From Psococerastis gibbosa (Eukaryota; Arthropoda; Insecta; Psocodea; Psocidae): a stretch of DNA of 64,000 nucleotides. The notes below the pieces were generated by a model, which did not search any database, was not told where the DNA came from, and saw only the letters and a program-made list of their open reading frames with translations. The DNA lies in NCBI GenBank assembly GCA_963971405.1, contig OZ020486.1:15647419-15711418 (forward strand). Direction: 5' to 3'. How positions within the stretch are numbered: position 1 is the first letter of the stretch; the number at the start of each line of letters is the position of its first letter. This document shows, piece after piece, positions 23,906 to 36,009 of this stretch. Both the position numbers and the translations under genes were made by a program.

Positions 23906-24207
23906 TTATATGCCTCTTCTTGCGAGAATCATGCAAATTTGGACCTTGAAAAGTGCTGCTCTGAAAAGGGAAGTCGTGTTCTATCTTGCCAAACAACTGT
24001 CTCCGGTTTTTCAACTAGGATGTTCTTCTGTTTGAAGCCCGCAGTCCTTCTATCTTCCCTTGCATTATAAAATGCAGCACGATGCCTCCATGTCATGCGC
24101 AGCATTCGTTCTTTATATCCCCATTTCAAATGCATTGATTCTGTTCTTTCAAGCTTATATCAACGTCCATCCCTCCATAACATATAAAACGATTAGGAAC
24201 ACATTAA
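23906..24207 (-). pseudogene. RTE/Jockey-like LINE C-terminal relic, minus strand
   Basis: Pieces in all three minus-strand frames line up with the standard end of arthropod LINE polyproteins: KNRINAFEMG near 24.14 kb, ERMLRMTWRHR near 24.11 kb, FIMQGKIEGLRASNRRTS with a stop in place of W near 24.04 kb, and VQICMILARRG ending at a stop at 23906-23908. Frameshifts and stops show decay. The closest family relation is to the 35.8 and 40.1 kb relics. Confidence 0.8.
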
Positions 24208-24346
24208 TATTTTACCACTCTCATTCAAAGGTCCAACCGCAGATTCCAGTACTGAAGGAAGTACTATCTGCATCATTTGCAGGTAACATCTACAGTGGTA
24301 CCGTGTAGACTGTATGATTATGATGATAATGATACATGTATGATTG

Positions 24347-24430
24347 TACCTCGGAGGCTCAGCAGCGACTGTTTGACGAAACGTTTGGAAGAACTCTTTC
24401 AGATCGACCACGACCTACCATTCCGGATCT
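24347..24430 (+). repeat. Family E fragment
   Basis: CCTCGGAGGCTCAGCAGCGA and GACGAAACGTTTGGAAG match the interior of the element at 41897-42081 (part of it inverted). It joins directly to a family D SINE tail. Confidence 0.55.
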
Positions 24431-24431
24431 G

Positions 24432-24485
24432 TCCTAAGGGCCCACACCGTGGCCTGGGACTGGGTCCAACCACACTACTACTACC
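24432..24485 (+). repeat. Family D SINE 3' tail fragment
   Basis: GGGCCCACACCGTGGCCTGG followed by a TAC-type tail matches the short-type module at 13660-13716. Only the last 50-odd bases are present, fused to the family E fragment. Confidence 0.65.
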
Positions 24486-24489
24486 ATTT

Positions 24490-26180
24490 CGGATTCTAAA
24501 ACTTCATCATCACGTAACTCCGGGCCGCGAAACTCTTCGTAATTATAAACGGTTGAATGTATGAATGGTTCTTCATTAATGAAAAGCGCACTATGAAAAT
24601 CCACAGGCGCCATTATTGCTGGCTAGCGCCTTTATGCCCTTCTCTTGTCCATGACATTCTCATTATTGAGCTTATGCCGAGCATACTTTCTTCTTGTCAG
24701 GTGCTTACAATTTAGCAACTCTCCTTAGTCTCAAAATAAACTGGGGCAGCTTTCAAAATGTAAATTACTCTCGGAATCCAATTTACGTTAAAAAATAATA
24801 ATAAAAATAAAACGCGGCTGCCGTCTTCTGCAGATGTGAAGAGACCTCTTCTTGGTGAGAAGAACATTATTCCCTTCAGCCTTTAGTAATGGAATGGGAA
24901 TTATCCAATTTTCATTTGTTTCATTTTACCCAGGGATTTATTTTTCTTCTTGACAATGATGTTTAATGTATTTTTCATTTTACTGTATAATGTGAGATGA
25001 GACTTTAACATGGCTTCAAATACAAGTTCATATGATAACAGAAAATAATAATTGTTCATTTCCTTGCTTGCTGTCTCCTAGAGTTTTATAGCATTATCCA
25101 TTTAATTGTTGGACTTTTTATTATAATGCAGTTAGTAGTCTGCAATACCAGACGTATTCGTATTAGCTTTTGTCAACGAACTTCTACCACGAATAAACTA
25201 AAATAATATATTATGTTTAACATTAAAAAAAAAAAAAAAACAGAAAAATGATTTCAGACAAAAGTGAGGTGGCAATTGGTATAGAATCTGAGTTTCTGTA
25301 CGCCTATCCAAGCGATATTAATACGTCTTTTCCATTGAACTGTAATTTCACATTTTCAGCTTAATACTCTTAATATTAACACTGTTTTGCATGTGGAATT
25401 AGGTTAGGGATCAATACCCATTTTTATGTCTAATTTTCTGAACTTGATGAAACACATTTCTCCATTTTCTCCTCTCTCTTTTAAATCTTTAATCTAGTAA
25501 CCTGTAGTTGTTGCACATTGAAAAGTTTCATATTCTTTAAATGCATGTCTCTTTCAGACTCATAATCAGAATGATAGTATTTATCAATACAATTAAAAAA
25601 TAAATAAAATCCTTACATTTTTAAGAACAATATTACGAAAATCTCAAAATTGTTCTTAAATGAAACATACAATATGCGACGGACGATATAATAATAACAT
25701 AATTGTAATGAAATTATAACATATTATGCATATTATACTGTATTGAAAATATCGTATTTCATTCAAAAAAGTATTTTCCTCTTGCATTGCATTAAAAATA
25801 GAAATACAAATCCATCCACGTTCCTCTGATCTTTTGAAGAATGGAAATGCTGGAAAAATTCACGAGAGGAGTTAAAAATGAAAATGCCTTTCGATTCGAG
25901 AAAAATGAGTCCAGTGTAAAACAAAGATAGAAAAGGGTTGGGGGTACAAAATCGACAATTAAGGCAGACTGCCAAAAATTTCGGTTTTAACATTCATTGT
26001 AAGCCTCTGCCAAAACTCAGTCGGAGTGGTCTTGGAGAGCTATCGCTGAATAAGCGATATGACGTCTCTGTATTTATTTATTAGACAGTTGCGGTCAATT
26101 TTTCCTTTTTTTTATCAAGCCTGCTGAATTGACACTTTCGCGGAAAAAATATTATTTATCCTGACACTTTGATTATTAAA
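24490..26180. other. Non-genic stretch
   Basis: AT-rich, with an A-run of 17 near 25226. No gene recognised. Confidence 0.5.
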
Positions 26181-26845
26181 AACTACAAATGTTTATTATG
26201 AGCAAAACGGACCCCCACGCATCAAAAGATTAATGTTAAAAACAGTTATGTGGGGACTAAAACATCAATAACAATGTATAGAAGTTACATTGCAAAGGCT
26301 CAGTGTTGGCAGGGGAAAATGAGGGGACATGATAACGCGCTGACTTTGCCAGTCAGTCTAGGCGCGTGTCGAGTCCTGGTCACCTCCGAATCAATCGTGT
26401 GGCTTAACTATATCCCCCGTGTTGTTCGAAGCCACTGTGGGGAAGTTAGTTATCTTCCAAGAAGAAGGCATTTTAAACTTAAATGAAATTGTATTTTTAA
26501 TAATTGCCAAAACTACAAATGTTTATTATGAGCAAAACGGACCCCCACGCATCAAAATATTAATGTTAATAACAGTTATGTGGGGACTAAAACATCAATA
26601 ACAATGTATAGAAGTTACAATGCAAGGCTCAGTGTTGGCAGGGGAAAATGAGGGGACATGATATTGATAACGCGCTGACTCTGCCAGTCAGTCTAGGCGC
26701 GTGTCGAGTCCTGGTCACCTCCGAATCAATCGTGTGGCTTAACTATTTCCCCCATGTTGTTCGAAGACACTGTGGGGAAGTTAGTTATCTTCCAAGAAGA
26801 AATCATTTTAAACTTAAATGAAATTGTATTTTTAATAATTGCCAA
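26181..26845 (+). repeat. Tandem duplication of about 330 bp containing SINE sequence
   Basis: Unit 1 (26181-26510) and unit 2 (26511-26845) are nearly identical. Each begins AACTACAAATGTTTATTATG, includes a family D-like piece (GTTGGCAGGGGAAAATGAGG to GGTCACCTCCGAATCAATCG) and ends TTTTTAATAATTGCCAA. Differences are a short ATATTG insertion in unit 2 and scattered substitutions. Small frames in it have no independent support. Confidence 0.9.
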
Positions 26846-26924
26846 ATGTCAGCAAAAACAAGGAAAACAAAAGTGGCGAGTAAACCACAACGGAATGCGG
26901 ATAGGTGGCAGCACTTAGCAACAC

Positions 26925-27088
26925 CACACCACTATTATCAGGAGGTCCACCCTGTCAGTCAACTCCCCTTCTCCCTGAAGTGAAGGAGTCTGCCCTTAGG
27001 ATGCCTCAAGTTTATAAATAGACTCACTCCCCCCGCCAGGCTGACAGGGTTGCTTAAAGCCGAAAAGCTGAAAGCAGGCGATGGATAG
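26925..27088 (+). mobile_element. Family D SINE, long-type 3' module
   Basis: TATCAGGAGGTCCACCCTGT, CAGGCTGACAGGGTTGCTTA and GCTGAAAGCAGGCG match the last third of the copy at 38029-38393. Together with the 5' portion in the preceding duplication unit it may be one SINE interrupted by about 160 bases. Confidence 0.7.
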
Positions 27089-27089
27089 A

Positions 27090-27797
27090 AAATATTGTAA
27101 TTCTGTAAATATAACTCATTACATTTCTATGTATGGGTAGTTGGGCGTAGTGCGTTCATTGGCTAAAAATACCATAAAAGTAGACCGTAAAAAAAATAGC
27201 ATCACCTTGTACAGTTGCAAAGTATACAAGTAGAAACTAATCAAGTTGTTCGTCACACTTTCTTTAGTGTAAACTTTAGTATAACCTCTTGTAAATACTG
27301 CCAGTGCCCCAGCATTAATTGTCTTCGCCTAATTAGTAGCCACGCCATGAAAGTTTGGACTTGAGAATGAATTGAAGCGTACCGAACTCAACCTGTGGAG
27401 CTGGTATTAGTAAAAGGACCCTTGTAATTGACTCAGTGCCCTACACTTTGAAACAATTCAAGCCAGTGCATTTATATCCAAAATAATTGCAACTGACGAC
27501 GTCTTTGCTGATTACCGTTCTCTGTTGTATTTACTGCTGGAATTGCCACAATTTTCCCTCAACAGTAATGAAGCTTGGAAAGTGCTGAATTATGACTTGC
27601 TACTGCTAAGTTTGTGCATTTTGTTTTCCAGGTAAGAGTGATGAATTTTCTCCCCGTCCGATTTCTCTTCAATGGATTTTGCTGGTGAGTTAAGTTGTGA
27701 ATTTTACTTAAATTTGCATTTAGGGTTTATTTTATATTTTATTTGTACAATACAGTTTTCCACATTACATTGTACAAAAAAATTACAATTGAACAGT
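27090..27797. other. Non-genic stretch
   Basis: No gene supported. A polypyrimidine-AG followed 54 bases later by GTGAGT (27636-27690) could mark a tiny exon, but nothing else supports one. Confidence 0.45.
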
Positions 27798-27800
27798 TTA

Positions 27801-28228
27801 GGTGCCCATTCCACATACGTACAACTTCAATGAAAATTATGAAATTGAAGGGCATTTCAATTTTACTCTATGCCATTGTTAAAATTGATCAATGATCAAT
27901 TGATGATAGAGTAAAATCACAAACTATGAAACAAACAATCTAAAATTAAAAAATGGCGTCATGTGATATGACAAGTACAACTATTTTAATTGATTTCTCT
28001 AAAAAGAAAGCATTTCTGTATAAAAATTATAATAAGGATTAAATAATAAGGCGACGAAGAAAACAAATACAATGTCGAGAAACAAATTTCAAAAATTTGG
28101 CGCATACGCTTCAATTGAAAATTGTCAATTTTTGAAAAACATATGGAATGGCCCCCATCAATGAGAAATTGAAATGTCCTTCAATTTCATAATTTTCATT
28201 GACGTTGTACGTATGTGGAATGGGCACC
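27801..28228. mobile_element. Family F MITE, copy 1, TTA target duplication
   Basis: The ends GGTGCCCATTCCACATACG and CGTATGTGGAATGGGCACC start long inverted arms of about 65 bp, flanked by TTA on both sides (27798-27800, 28229-28231). The interior has the family hallmark ACTCTATGCCAT... GATAGAGTAAAAT and AAAAATGGCGTCATG. It has no coding frame. The 3-bp TTA duplication suggests a PIF/Harbinger-type transposase. Confidence 0.88.
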
Positions 28229-28231
28229 TTA

Positions 28232-29823
28232 GTAAAATATAACAAAACAGAATAATAATATGCATCTACAATATATATAAACAAACAATAAGTAAAAGTA
28301 ATGTAGTAGGTAAAAATTGATTAAAAACTACAATACTATCGTATTGATATGTGCCTGGTCAATTAACATATTCACTAATCATATACAACAAACTGCCCAA
28401 GCCAAAAACTTAAAAGAATTCAAAAAAAGTTAAAAGGGTTTCCTTATTCAAAAGGCATTTTACAACATCCAAGAGTTTTTTGAACAGACTTAGTAGAGTA
28501 TAATAACTAAAATGTTTTAACAGTGGCTATTGTATATTTCTTTGTTGATACTTGCATTGTGTTAACATTTATTTATTTGTATTATTACTGTGTTATTAAG
28601 TTAAAATTTTTAACGCTATTGTGTTGAAAATCGGTGCAATATAGAACTATCTTACCTTATCTTATTCTCTCATAGAATTTTCATGGAAACAATAAGTGTG
28701 GCGGTTGGGCAATAAAGTCTATTCTATACAAATTTATTTACAATTATAAATATAATGAGTATGCTTCGCTTTTGGCAATTTATTCAGATACATTAGGCGT
28801 TTTTTTCTCTTTCATTCCAATTGATTGCCGAGTTCTGACTTGTTGATTTTAAATACCTTAAAAGTTAATATCGTATTTTTGCCTCAGTTAATTAAGTTAA
28901 GACGATATACACTTTAAAGTAATGCAATTCCTTACAATACCTTACTTAGAAATATCAACTGCATTCGTTTTTTTTACTGTGAATCTGTGCTCTGCTCTTA
29001 CAAATTTACTTCATTCTTTACGAAAATACCGACAAGTCACTGTCCCAATAATGAATGACATGAACCGCTTAGCGCAAAAATTATCCTCAACAGCGAAGCG
29101 AAGAAGAAAATATCAATGACTCCGTAAAAGCTTACGCCAGCAGAACGACAGCATTCTTGCTGGGGGGAAATGGGTTTTAATCAAGGAAGATAGGGTGCCA
29201 AGCCGCTTGTTACGCAGCCCCCCCCCCCTCCCCAATCTTTCCCATACACTCCATGTACAGTCTTATGACTTATGACGTCATTATCGGAGGCTGATGCTGT
29301 ATAAATTTGGCGGCCATGATAATTTGTCATTGGGATAACGGCCGTATCGATGTGGGATCGGCATCTTGGTTGACTTGTGCTGAAGCCATTGTCATGCTGA
29401 TGTCCCGCGACAAATCATACGGGATTTTCCCATTGTCCCGCCCCAAAGGAAAAAGTTTGATGGTGCTTTGGTTTCTTTATTCTTCAACTTTTTTTGGCTG
29501 TTAAATTTGATTCATTGGATAATACTCTACTAAAAGGAATTCAGACACTGGTGCATTGATCGTTACCTTTTTAGGGGTAGGGATTAGGGATTAGGGATAA
29601 GTGCACGTTTTAAGTGTCCAATCCACGTTTTTATTAATTTTCTTATGTTTTTAAATTTATTCAGATAACGTATCATATTCATAGGTTAAGAAGACTCGTA
29701 TCTGTACTTGTCCATTATCGTTGCAGCCGGTGTAGGTTGACATCGAGAAAGCATTCCAGTTTTCCAATGGCCAAAAATTCATACGGAAACAATACAAAGA
29801 ACCGGTCTGAGTTTACTCGAATA
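28232..29823. other. Non-genic stretch
   Basis: No gene recognised. Includes a C-run at 29218-29228 and GGGATTA-like repeats at 29576-29600. Frames at 28922-29119 and 29307-29504 have no motifs. Confidence 0.5.
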
Positions 29824-30582
29824 TGCTTTCCAATTTATCAATTAGTAGATAGAGAAAATGAGTAATTTCATGGTAAATAATTTTCCTATGGTCAAATTTC
29901 GGATATCTCGGTGGGGGGGGGGGGTCGTTTAAGACCAACGCATTGCCACACAGTACAAATGGCAGGGCACGCAATGCATTTGAGCGTGAATTTTCTATAA
30001 TTTCTTCAAAAAACATTTTTTTGCACAAAACCAAATAGTTTCTTGGGAAAGCAACCTGTCCGCGTTTGTTACTCAATTTATCACCTATAACATGCCTGAA
30101 GGTAGAAATCATCGATAGAAAGGTTCCGCAGAAAAAAAATATTTTTTAGTCATTTTTCACGGAAATTCAGTTATTTTTATTTTTTTACCCCCAGAAGCAA
30201 ACTGTGAAGGGGCAAGCCACCCCCGCATTTTATTAACATTAATAACGACTACAATATATGTGAATTTAAAAGAAATCGTTTGAGCCGTTTTTGAGAAATA
30301 ATTTTTTTAGACCTTTTTTTTGAGTTTTTTTTAGAATAAGACCCTCCCAAATTGAGTTAGCCAAAAATAAAAATAAATAATCCCGAGGTATGATTTTTTG
30401 AACCTATATGCCAAATTTCATTAAAATCGACTGAATAGTTTGCTCGCAAATTGATGAACAGACAAACAGAGCGACAGACAGACAGACATTTCGTAAAAAC
30501 GTGTAAATCCGTTGAAATCTCGGAATCGAAAATTTCGACCATCACAAAGCTTTCCTTATACCACGTATAAATTTGAAAGGAA
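29824..30582. mobile_element. Family G element, copy 1
   Basis: The left end TGCTTTCCAATTTAT is mirrored at the right by a decayed ATAAATTTGAAAGGA. The interior holds a G-run (29913-29924), GGGGCAAGCCACCCCCGCA, and an ACAGACAGACAGACATTTCG block preceded by AAATCGACTGAATAGTTTG. It aligns with copies at 54066-54694 and 42369-42760. Homology with the 54 kb copy starts about 25 bases further left (GAACCGGTC), so the true left boundary is uncertain. A 99-codon minus frame inside is not a gene. Confidence 0.7.
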
Positions 30583-30584
30583 TA

Positions 30585-32689
30585 ATGTCCGAATTCCATT
30601 GATCTGGATTGATATCCTTTTTGTGTGATGGAAGATCAGAGTAACGTAAAATATTAGGAGGGTATGGAGGACGTGCAGTGTTGCTGAGCGCGGCTTGGGT
30701 GTTGAATGCACAATTTCAGTCTATACAGTACCCCCACCAATTAGGAGGACATAAGAATTGGAGGTCAATACAGTGTTGACTCAAGAGTGAAGATGGCGAG
30801 AAGATTGAGATTTCTAGCGGACCACCGCGTTAGTGTTGCAGCTGATATCACTTAGTTATTTTTTTAGTTTTATGGCAGTCTGCGGCTTGGTGTCTCTTCC
30901 CGCCATCAGCGTTGCGTTGAACCCCTGGAGGACCCGGCAGTGCCACTTTCCGGGAGTAAGGTGGCCCTTCAAATGATCATATGGTCATCCTTTTCTTTAA
31001 GTGCTACCAAAACTGATAAACGATAAATTTCTATTTTGAACACTAAATTAGGTTGAAGATTTAATAAATGGCATTGTTCACCGGGCTGGAGCGTACATTC
31101 TGTCTGTATGCACTGCATTCCAGTGGCGAAGGATGATTGTTTTGAGCATTCCCCGACAGCGCCACACTAAAAACAGCAAGCTTCCAGCCATTGTTCGGTT
31201 CGCGAAGCTTGCAGTTTAACAAGATGGACCGATGTCAACTAATAGCGATGCGAACTTCAGTTGTAAATATGTTTATTTAAATTTTGTATTTTATTTTAGG
31301 ACAGGGAAAATTGTTATAGCTGTGGTCTAGCGAGTTTACATAGGCTACTTATTGTTCATTTTTTTGATTTCAATACACGTTTTACTTACTTACTATAGCT
31401 GTGATAATGACCTCAATAGACGGATGTCAATACGCTGCTCAAATGTGACCAATGCCAGTTAACTAATTTAAATAATAAATAATAGGTTGAAGAGTCAGAA
31501 TTATAATTAATTATTATAAGAAAAAAACGGACACTGCGGGACTCGAACCTTCCCTTTCCGGGGCATCGTGTGATAAATTTATATTTTGTACAGCATTATG
31601 TTAGTTATATTCGCATACTAAACGTGAAATTTAAATGGGTTTAGTTCGGTAGTGGTCAGTGAGATGAAGCATTGTTATAATTTTATACTCTTCACGCTAG
31701 CTGAACGTAAATTCGTTTTTTGGACCAAACCAAATTTTGAACCTCGAGGCGCACCCTGGAGAAATAGTTCGCTTAGACTGCAAAAACGTTTCACCCTCCC
31801 AGCCAAAGGTCCCCAAACCAGAAGTCCCTCTCTACCTTTTCATTGCTCAGTCCATTTTGATTGTTAGTAAATAATACGTGCCAAGAAAATCAAAAAGGCA
31901 AACGTGAAAAATGTTGACAGACTTGAAATCGAGTTATAAAAACAATGTCATCCCGCGTTTGAGGGCTCCCAGGATGAAAAAAGTGACTTATTCGGTTGTA
32001 AATTTGATTTGTTTTTACCGATTTCAGCGGGGTTCCCCTACACTTCTTTTTCATTCTCCGTGAAATATTAGAAGGTCCTTGGTCTCGTCTTCTCGATTTT
32101 CTCATGCTTATTTTTCTTCGGTCTTTTCCATAAGTTTCGAACCAAAGCCATTAGACACTCATCATTTTACACGGAGCACGGAATCTGGTTTCCCAAGTTT
32201 CATAAAATGCTTATCTCTTTCTCCTTCCCTTTATGGCGGAAGGGCATTGATCATTTCTTGCAATGTTGGATGTACACTATATTTCGACTGTGGCTCTAGA
32301 GGATTCCATCCAGAGGGACATTTTTCAATTTCATGTTTGAAGAAAAAGCATCCCGCGACCTCGAGACTTGTTTGAGATAGTGTATTATTGTAGACCGTCA
32401 AGTAAGTAAATTAAAAGTTTCGAAATTGCATCTTGCGATAGTGCCACCTGGAATCTGTTAATTAGCCTACTTGATTGTTATCGGAAAATGGCCTGTGGCT
32501 CAGCAGATAGCCGTGGCTGATACCGTACTATTTGTACCGGACAAACCAACGCAACGCTTTGATTGTTGGCCTGTGTTGAATTACAAGTTTTCGGGCGACG
32601 GCATGGAGTGTCGAGACTCGCACAATATAAACATGAGTGAATGAAAGACCAGACTTTAATAAAAATCTGTGAATCTGCTATATAACTAA
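30585..32689. other. Non-genic stretch
   Basis: No gene supported. It includes a GCTT/AAGC inverted motif pair at 31178-31218 and a B-box-like GGGACTCGAACCTTCC at 31531. Frames at 31652-31867, 31890-32105 and 32079-32375 have no recognisable domain. Confidence 0.5.
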
Positions 32690-32897
32690 ATATTGACTTT
32701 TTTGTTCTATTACTAAGCCAACCCAGCGGAGTTATAGGGCTATAAAGCCCTCTCTTACACTCAGCTAGGGAGACTCGGGACCGCCTGCTTTACATGCCCT
32801 CCGAAGCATGGCCAGAAAATTTAGCAAGTGTGGGACTCGAACCAACAACCTTTCGGTTGAAAGTTGGAGTCTGTACCACTACTCTACAAGTCCTGAC
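32690..32897 (-). mobile_element. Family B tRNA-derived SINE, copy 4, minus strand
   Basis: On the minus strand: A box TAGAGTAGTGGTACAGAC, B box TTGGTTCGAGTCCC, then ATGCTTCGGAGGGCATGTAA, the GGGCTTTATAGCCC hairpin and the tail. It is the best-preserved full copy of the family. Confidence 0.88.
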
Positions 32898-32899
32898 GA

Positions 32900-33983
32900 A
32901 TGTTAACTTTAATGAACTGAAATTTTAGGATACTTTATTTCTAGGATTTACGGATACTTGGAAATGAAACTTGCTGTTACCTTGGTTTTCCAGAAATAGC
33001 CCGCAGGTAGCGGTTTACACCCACACCCCCTAGAATACCGGTAGGAATATATCCAAAAAGGCTCTCGATTCTAAGTAAAGTCGGAATTCGGCTGCGCTTT
33101 ATAGAAGCTCTTTTACTTAATATCCTCATCTAATTTGGATGGGATTTTTTGTGGCTAATTTGAACTCCATTTAAGGTCTACATTATGAGAATAGTAATTA
33201 TAGTAGGTATAATATCACTTCGGATATTCATTTCCTCCTTACTAGAAAATTTTCGTCTTTGCTGGCTTGGTTCCAGTTGACCTCACTTGTGAGAAACGGT
33301 GCTTTCTCCAATTTTTTCTTTCTCGTTGAGCCAATAGAAATCGCGGTCTGAAGTGACGTAATCGGCGAACAATAGGAAACCCCGTTAAACCGATTTATGA
33401 ATTATAAATCTTTTGTGAATAAAGGCATGGTAGGTTCTCTTTTGCCAGCGGTTCTTTGTCATACCGGGACTATCTCCCAATATATATTCATTGATTATAA
33501 ATATTGATATTTCCTTCCCCTTATATTGAGGTTTGTCCCTTATACCCGGTTACACTGAACTTTGATTAAAATCAACTTTGACGATGGTTGCTTTGGTTTG
33601 ATTCTGGGTTGAAATTGGCTCTTTTGTCGTACGCCATAATACATCTTTTTTCAAGGGAATGATTTAATATTAAAATATTTTGTTCCGTCCATTTTGATGT
33701 AACTATATGCTTTAAAAATTGGACAGTACATACTGTACGGCTGCAGGTAATTGCTTTCTTTTGAATTTATAGTATAATGTGTTTTTCTCCCATCGTACAT
33801 GCTAAGAAAATTGAATTGATGTGACTGTTGCCGTTAGAAAACTTAGAAAAACTTAATTAAAAGTACAGTTTTTTGTAAAGTTACCATTGTACCGTAGATT
33901 ATTCTGTAACTTTGCTACAGGTGGTTTTGTTTTAAAATGCAAGTCTGATTCATAGAAATATACTAACAATAATACCACTTACG
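32900..33983. other. Non-genic stretch
   Basis: Nothing recognised. Confidence 0.5.
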
Positions 33984-34199
33984 GGGCACCCGTTAACCAT
34001 AAGTCAACTATCAGAGATAAGTACCAACGTAAAAAATATCGAAGTCTTACACATTGCAACATAGCAGAACGGATACCTGGACCCGATCAAAATTCTGTAT
34101 TAAGCTTGTGCAGGCTAATTTCCCAGCGAAATTGCGTACTGATCTTGTGCAGGCTACTCTAGCAGCCATATTGATAACGGTCTACAGCCACGGGATGGT
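33984..34199 (+). repeat. Family L dispersed repeat, copy 1
   Basis: GGCACCCGTTAACCATAAG, then ATCAGAGATAAGTACCAAC and an ending TCTACAGCCACGGGATGG are shared with 58548-58695. This copy is longer, with an internal direct repeat of CTTGTGCAGGCTA. Class unknown. Confidence 0.7.
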
Positions 34200-34974
34200 C
34201 TGATTCCTTCTCACTATTGCACATGTCCTATACTGTATATACAATATATACTGTATGTGTGATCAATTAACTCGGCGTTGATATCTAGTTGTGAGATATT
34301 TTGAAACATGAAAAAAATCAACTGAGTCAATATTTCGAAGCGTTTGAGTCATTTATTACCTGCTGTTTGTTTGGTATGCAAAAATGCAACAACACAATTA
34401 AGTGCATGTGTCGAATGAGTCTGTCAGTAATTTAACTTGAGTGAAAAATAAAAACTATTTCTAGTTAAATTGGCTTAATTCCTTAAATTTATGTTATTTC
34501 CATGGGTTACCAATACAACAACTTTGACATAGCAATTTCACATACCATTCTTTAATTTGTGTTGTTTGACTTCAATTTCTTCGATTGAATAAATATTAGA
34601 GTCTGTAATCAGGACCTACGCCGTGTCTTTATCTGTTTAGTATTTAATAATTTTGTCTTAATGAATGAATGAATAATTATATTGAACCCAATTCAATACA
34701 ATTATAACTAAACTACAAATTCTAACATTTAACTTAAATAACTAAAAACAACAAAAATAAAATTTACAAAACGATATAAAATTAAACCATTGGAAGAGCA
34801 ATCGGCCAAATTATTTTACGAAAAAAATAGTCAGTATACTGATCATTGGTATAGCGTATCACATTCTATGATTTGAGGTGCTTTATCAGTTGGTCTTGAA
34901 AATAATGTTTTTATGATATTATTTATTAGTTACGGACATCATTAATTCTACTCTTGGTATTTGTATTTTGTAGT
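34200..34974. other. Non-genic stretch
   Basis: AT-rich. A short (AATG)n run at 34660-34675 resembles the LINE tail at 1.33 kb. Confidence 0.5.
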
Positions 34975-35105
34975 CCAGTTGGTAGAGAATTCTACTATGA
35001 AACGGAAGGCTGAGGTTCGAGACTCAACATAAAAGGAAAAATTTCCTAAAACAAACGCGACTACTGAGCGTGTTCCTGACCACAACATCCTAATTAGGCT
35101 GAGGC
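34975..35105 (+). mobile_element. Family C tRNA-derived SINE, partial
   Basis: The head is intact enough to show TTGGTAGAGAATTCTAC (A box region) and GAGGTTCGAGACTC (B box). The body is short and diverged, ending near TAATTAGGCTGAGGCGAGG. Confidence 0.65.
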
Positions 35106-35785
35106 GAGGGTTTTCGTGCCAAATCTATCAATTTGAAAGGAATTGAAGTTTAAGTTATTTTATTGTAATGAATTGCATGATAGTTCCGCCAAATACAACT
35201 GCCCTCGCGCGGCAAATATTTTCACTAGATTGACGTTTTTCTTGTAAAATACAGATGGTTTTTTAAAAAAATATTTTAGCGTTATTATGTCGAAATCGAC
35301 AATTTTTGAGTTGTGCCTTTTTTTCATCCAAAGTAGCGAACTACAAAACCAAAAGAATGAGAGCATTTTCATTTCCCCATGACCTTTTTGTTATCTTGCA
35401 TTTTAAGTGACAATTTCAGCCTAAATTTAGAGGTATTTGTTAGAAGAAAATAGTGGTGTGGAGTTTTGCCAAAGGGCAGGCTCATTCGTAGCCCCATAAA
35501 TCCCTCCTCCTTGGGTGTTCCATCAGTCCTCTGTGAAATTAAGTTGGCTCTAATATTGTTGATGTATGGACCCGTAACCGAAAACTCACTCACGTGCTAC
35601 CCTCCACTTTCTTTTCTTATCTCTCCACTTCTTGGAGGCCTTTTATCTAAAATGAAAATATTACGAAAAGTACATAATTTATATCTTAAGTTGTGTTAGT
35701 TACATATTAAGAGCTTGTGTGTGGTTCTTTGAGCACAGTGGTATTTAATATTAATTCTTCTTCTACTTTCTCTTCTCTTCTCTCT
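35106..35785. other. Non-genic stretch
   Basis: Overlapping small frames on both strands, none recognisable. Confidence 0.45.
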
Positions 35786-36007
35786 CTATTCTCTATCTCT
35801 TCTATTGGCGATCCTTATGGCGATTTGAACCTTGGTGACTGCTCTGCTCTGAAAAGGGAAGTTGTGCTTTTGCCAAACCACTGGCTCAGGTTTTTCAACC
35901 AGGATGTTATTCTTCTGCCGGGAGCCCTCAAGTCTTTCTATCCTCTCTTGGATTATTACATGCAGAAGGCGATACTTTTCGTTCCTCATCATCACATGGC
36001 CGATGTA
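35786..36007 (-). pseudogene. RTE/Jockey-like LINE C-terminal relic, minus strand
   Basis: The minus strand reads YIGHVMMRNEKYRLLHVIIQ with an RIERLEG continuation, then in a shifted frame SWLKNLSQWFGKSTTSLFRA, then VQIAIRIANRRDRE. In order these are the H-x-x-R-x-x-K-Y-x-L-L segment, the SWLxNLxxW segment and the final IAN-R motif of a common arthropod LINE polyprotein. A frameshift near 35.88 kb interrupts it. Confidence 0.85.
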
Positions 36008-36009
36008 TG

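Noticed and set aside
27630-27690. Possible 54-bp exon between TTTTCCAG and GTGAGT
   Set aside because: Splice-like signals this short are frequent, and no neighbouring exon or homology supports it.
31525-31565. B-box-like GGGACTCGAACC
   Set aside because: No A box or tRNA-like fold around it.
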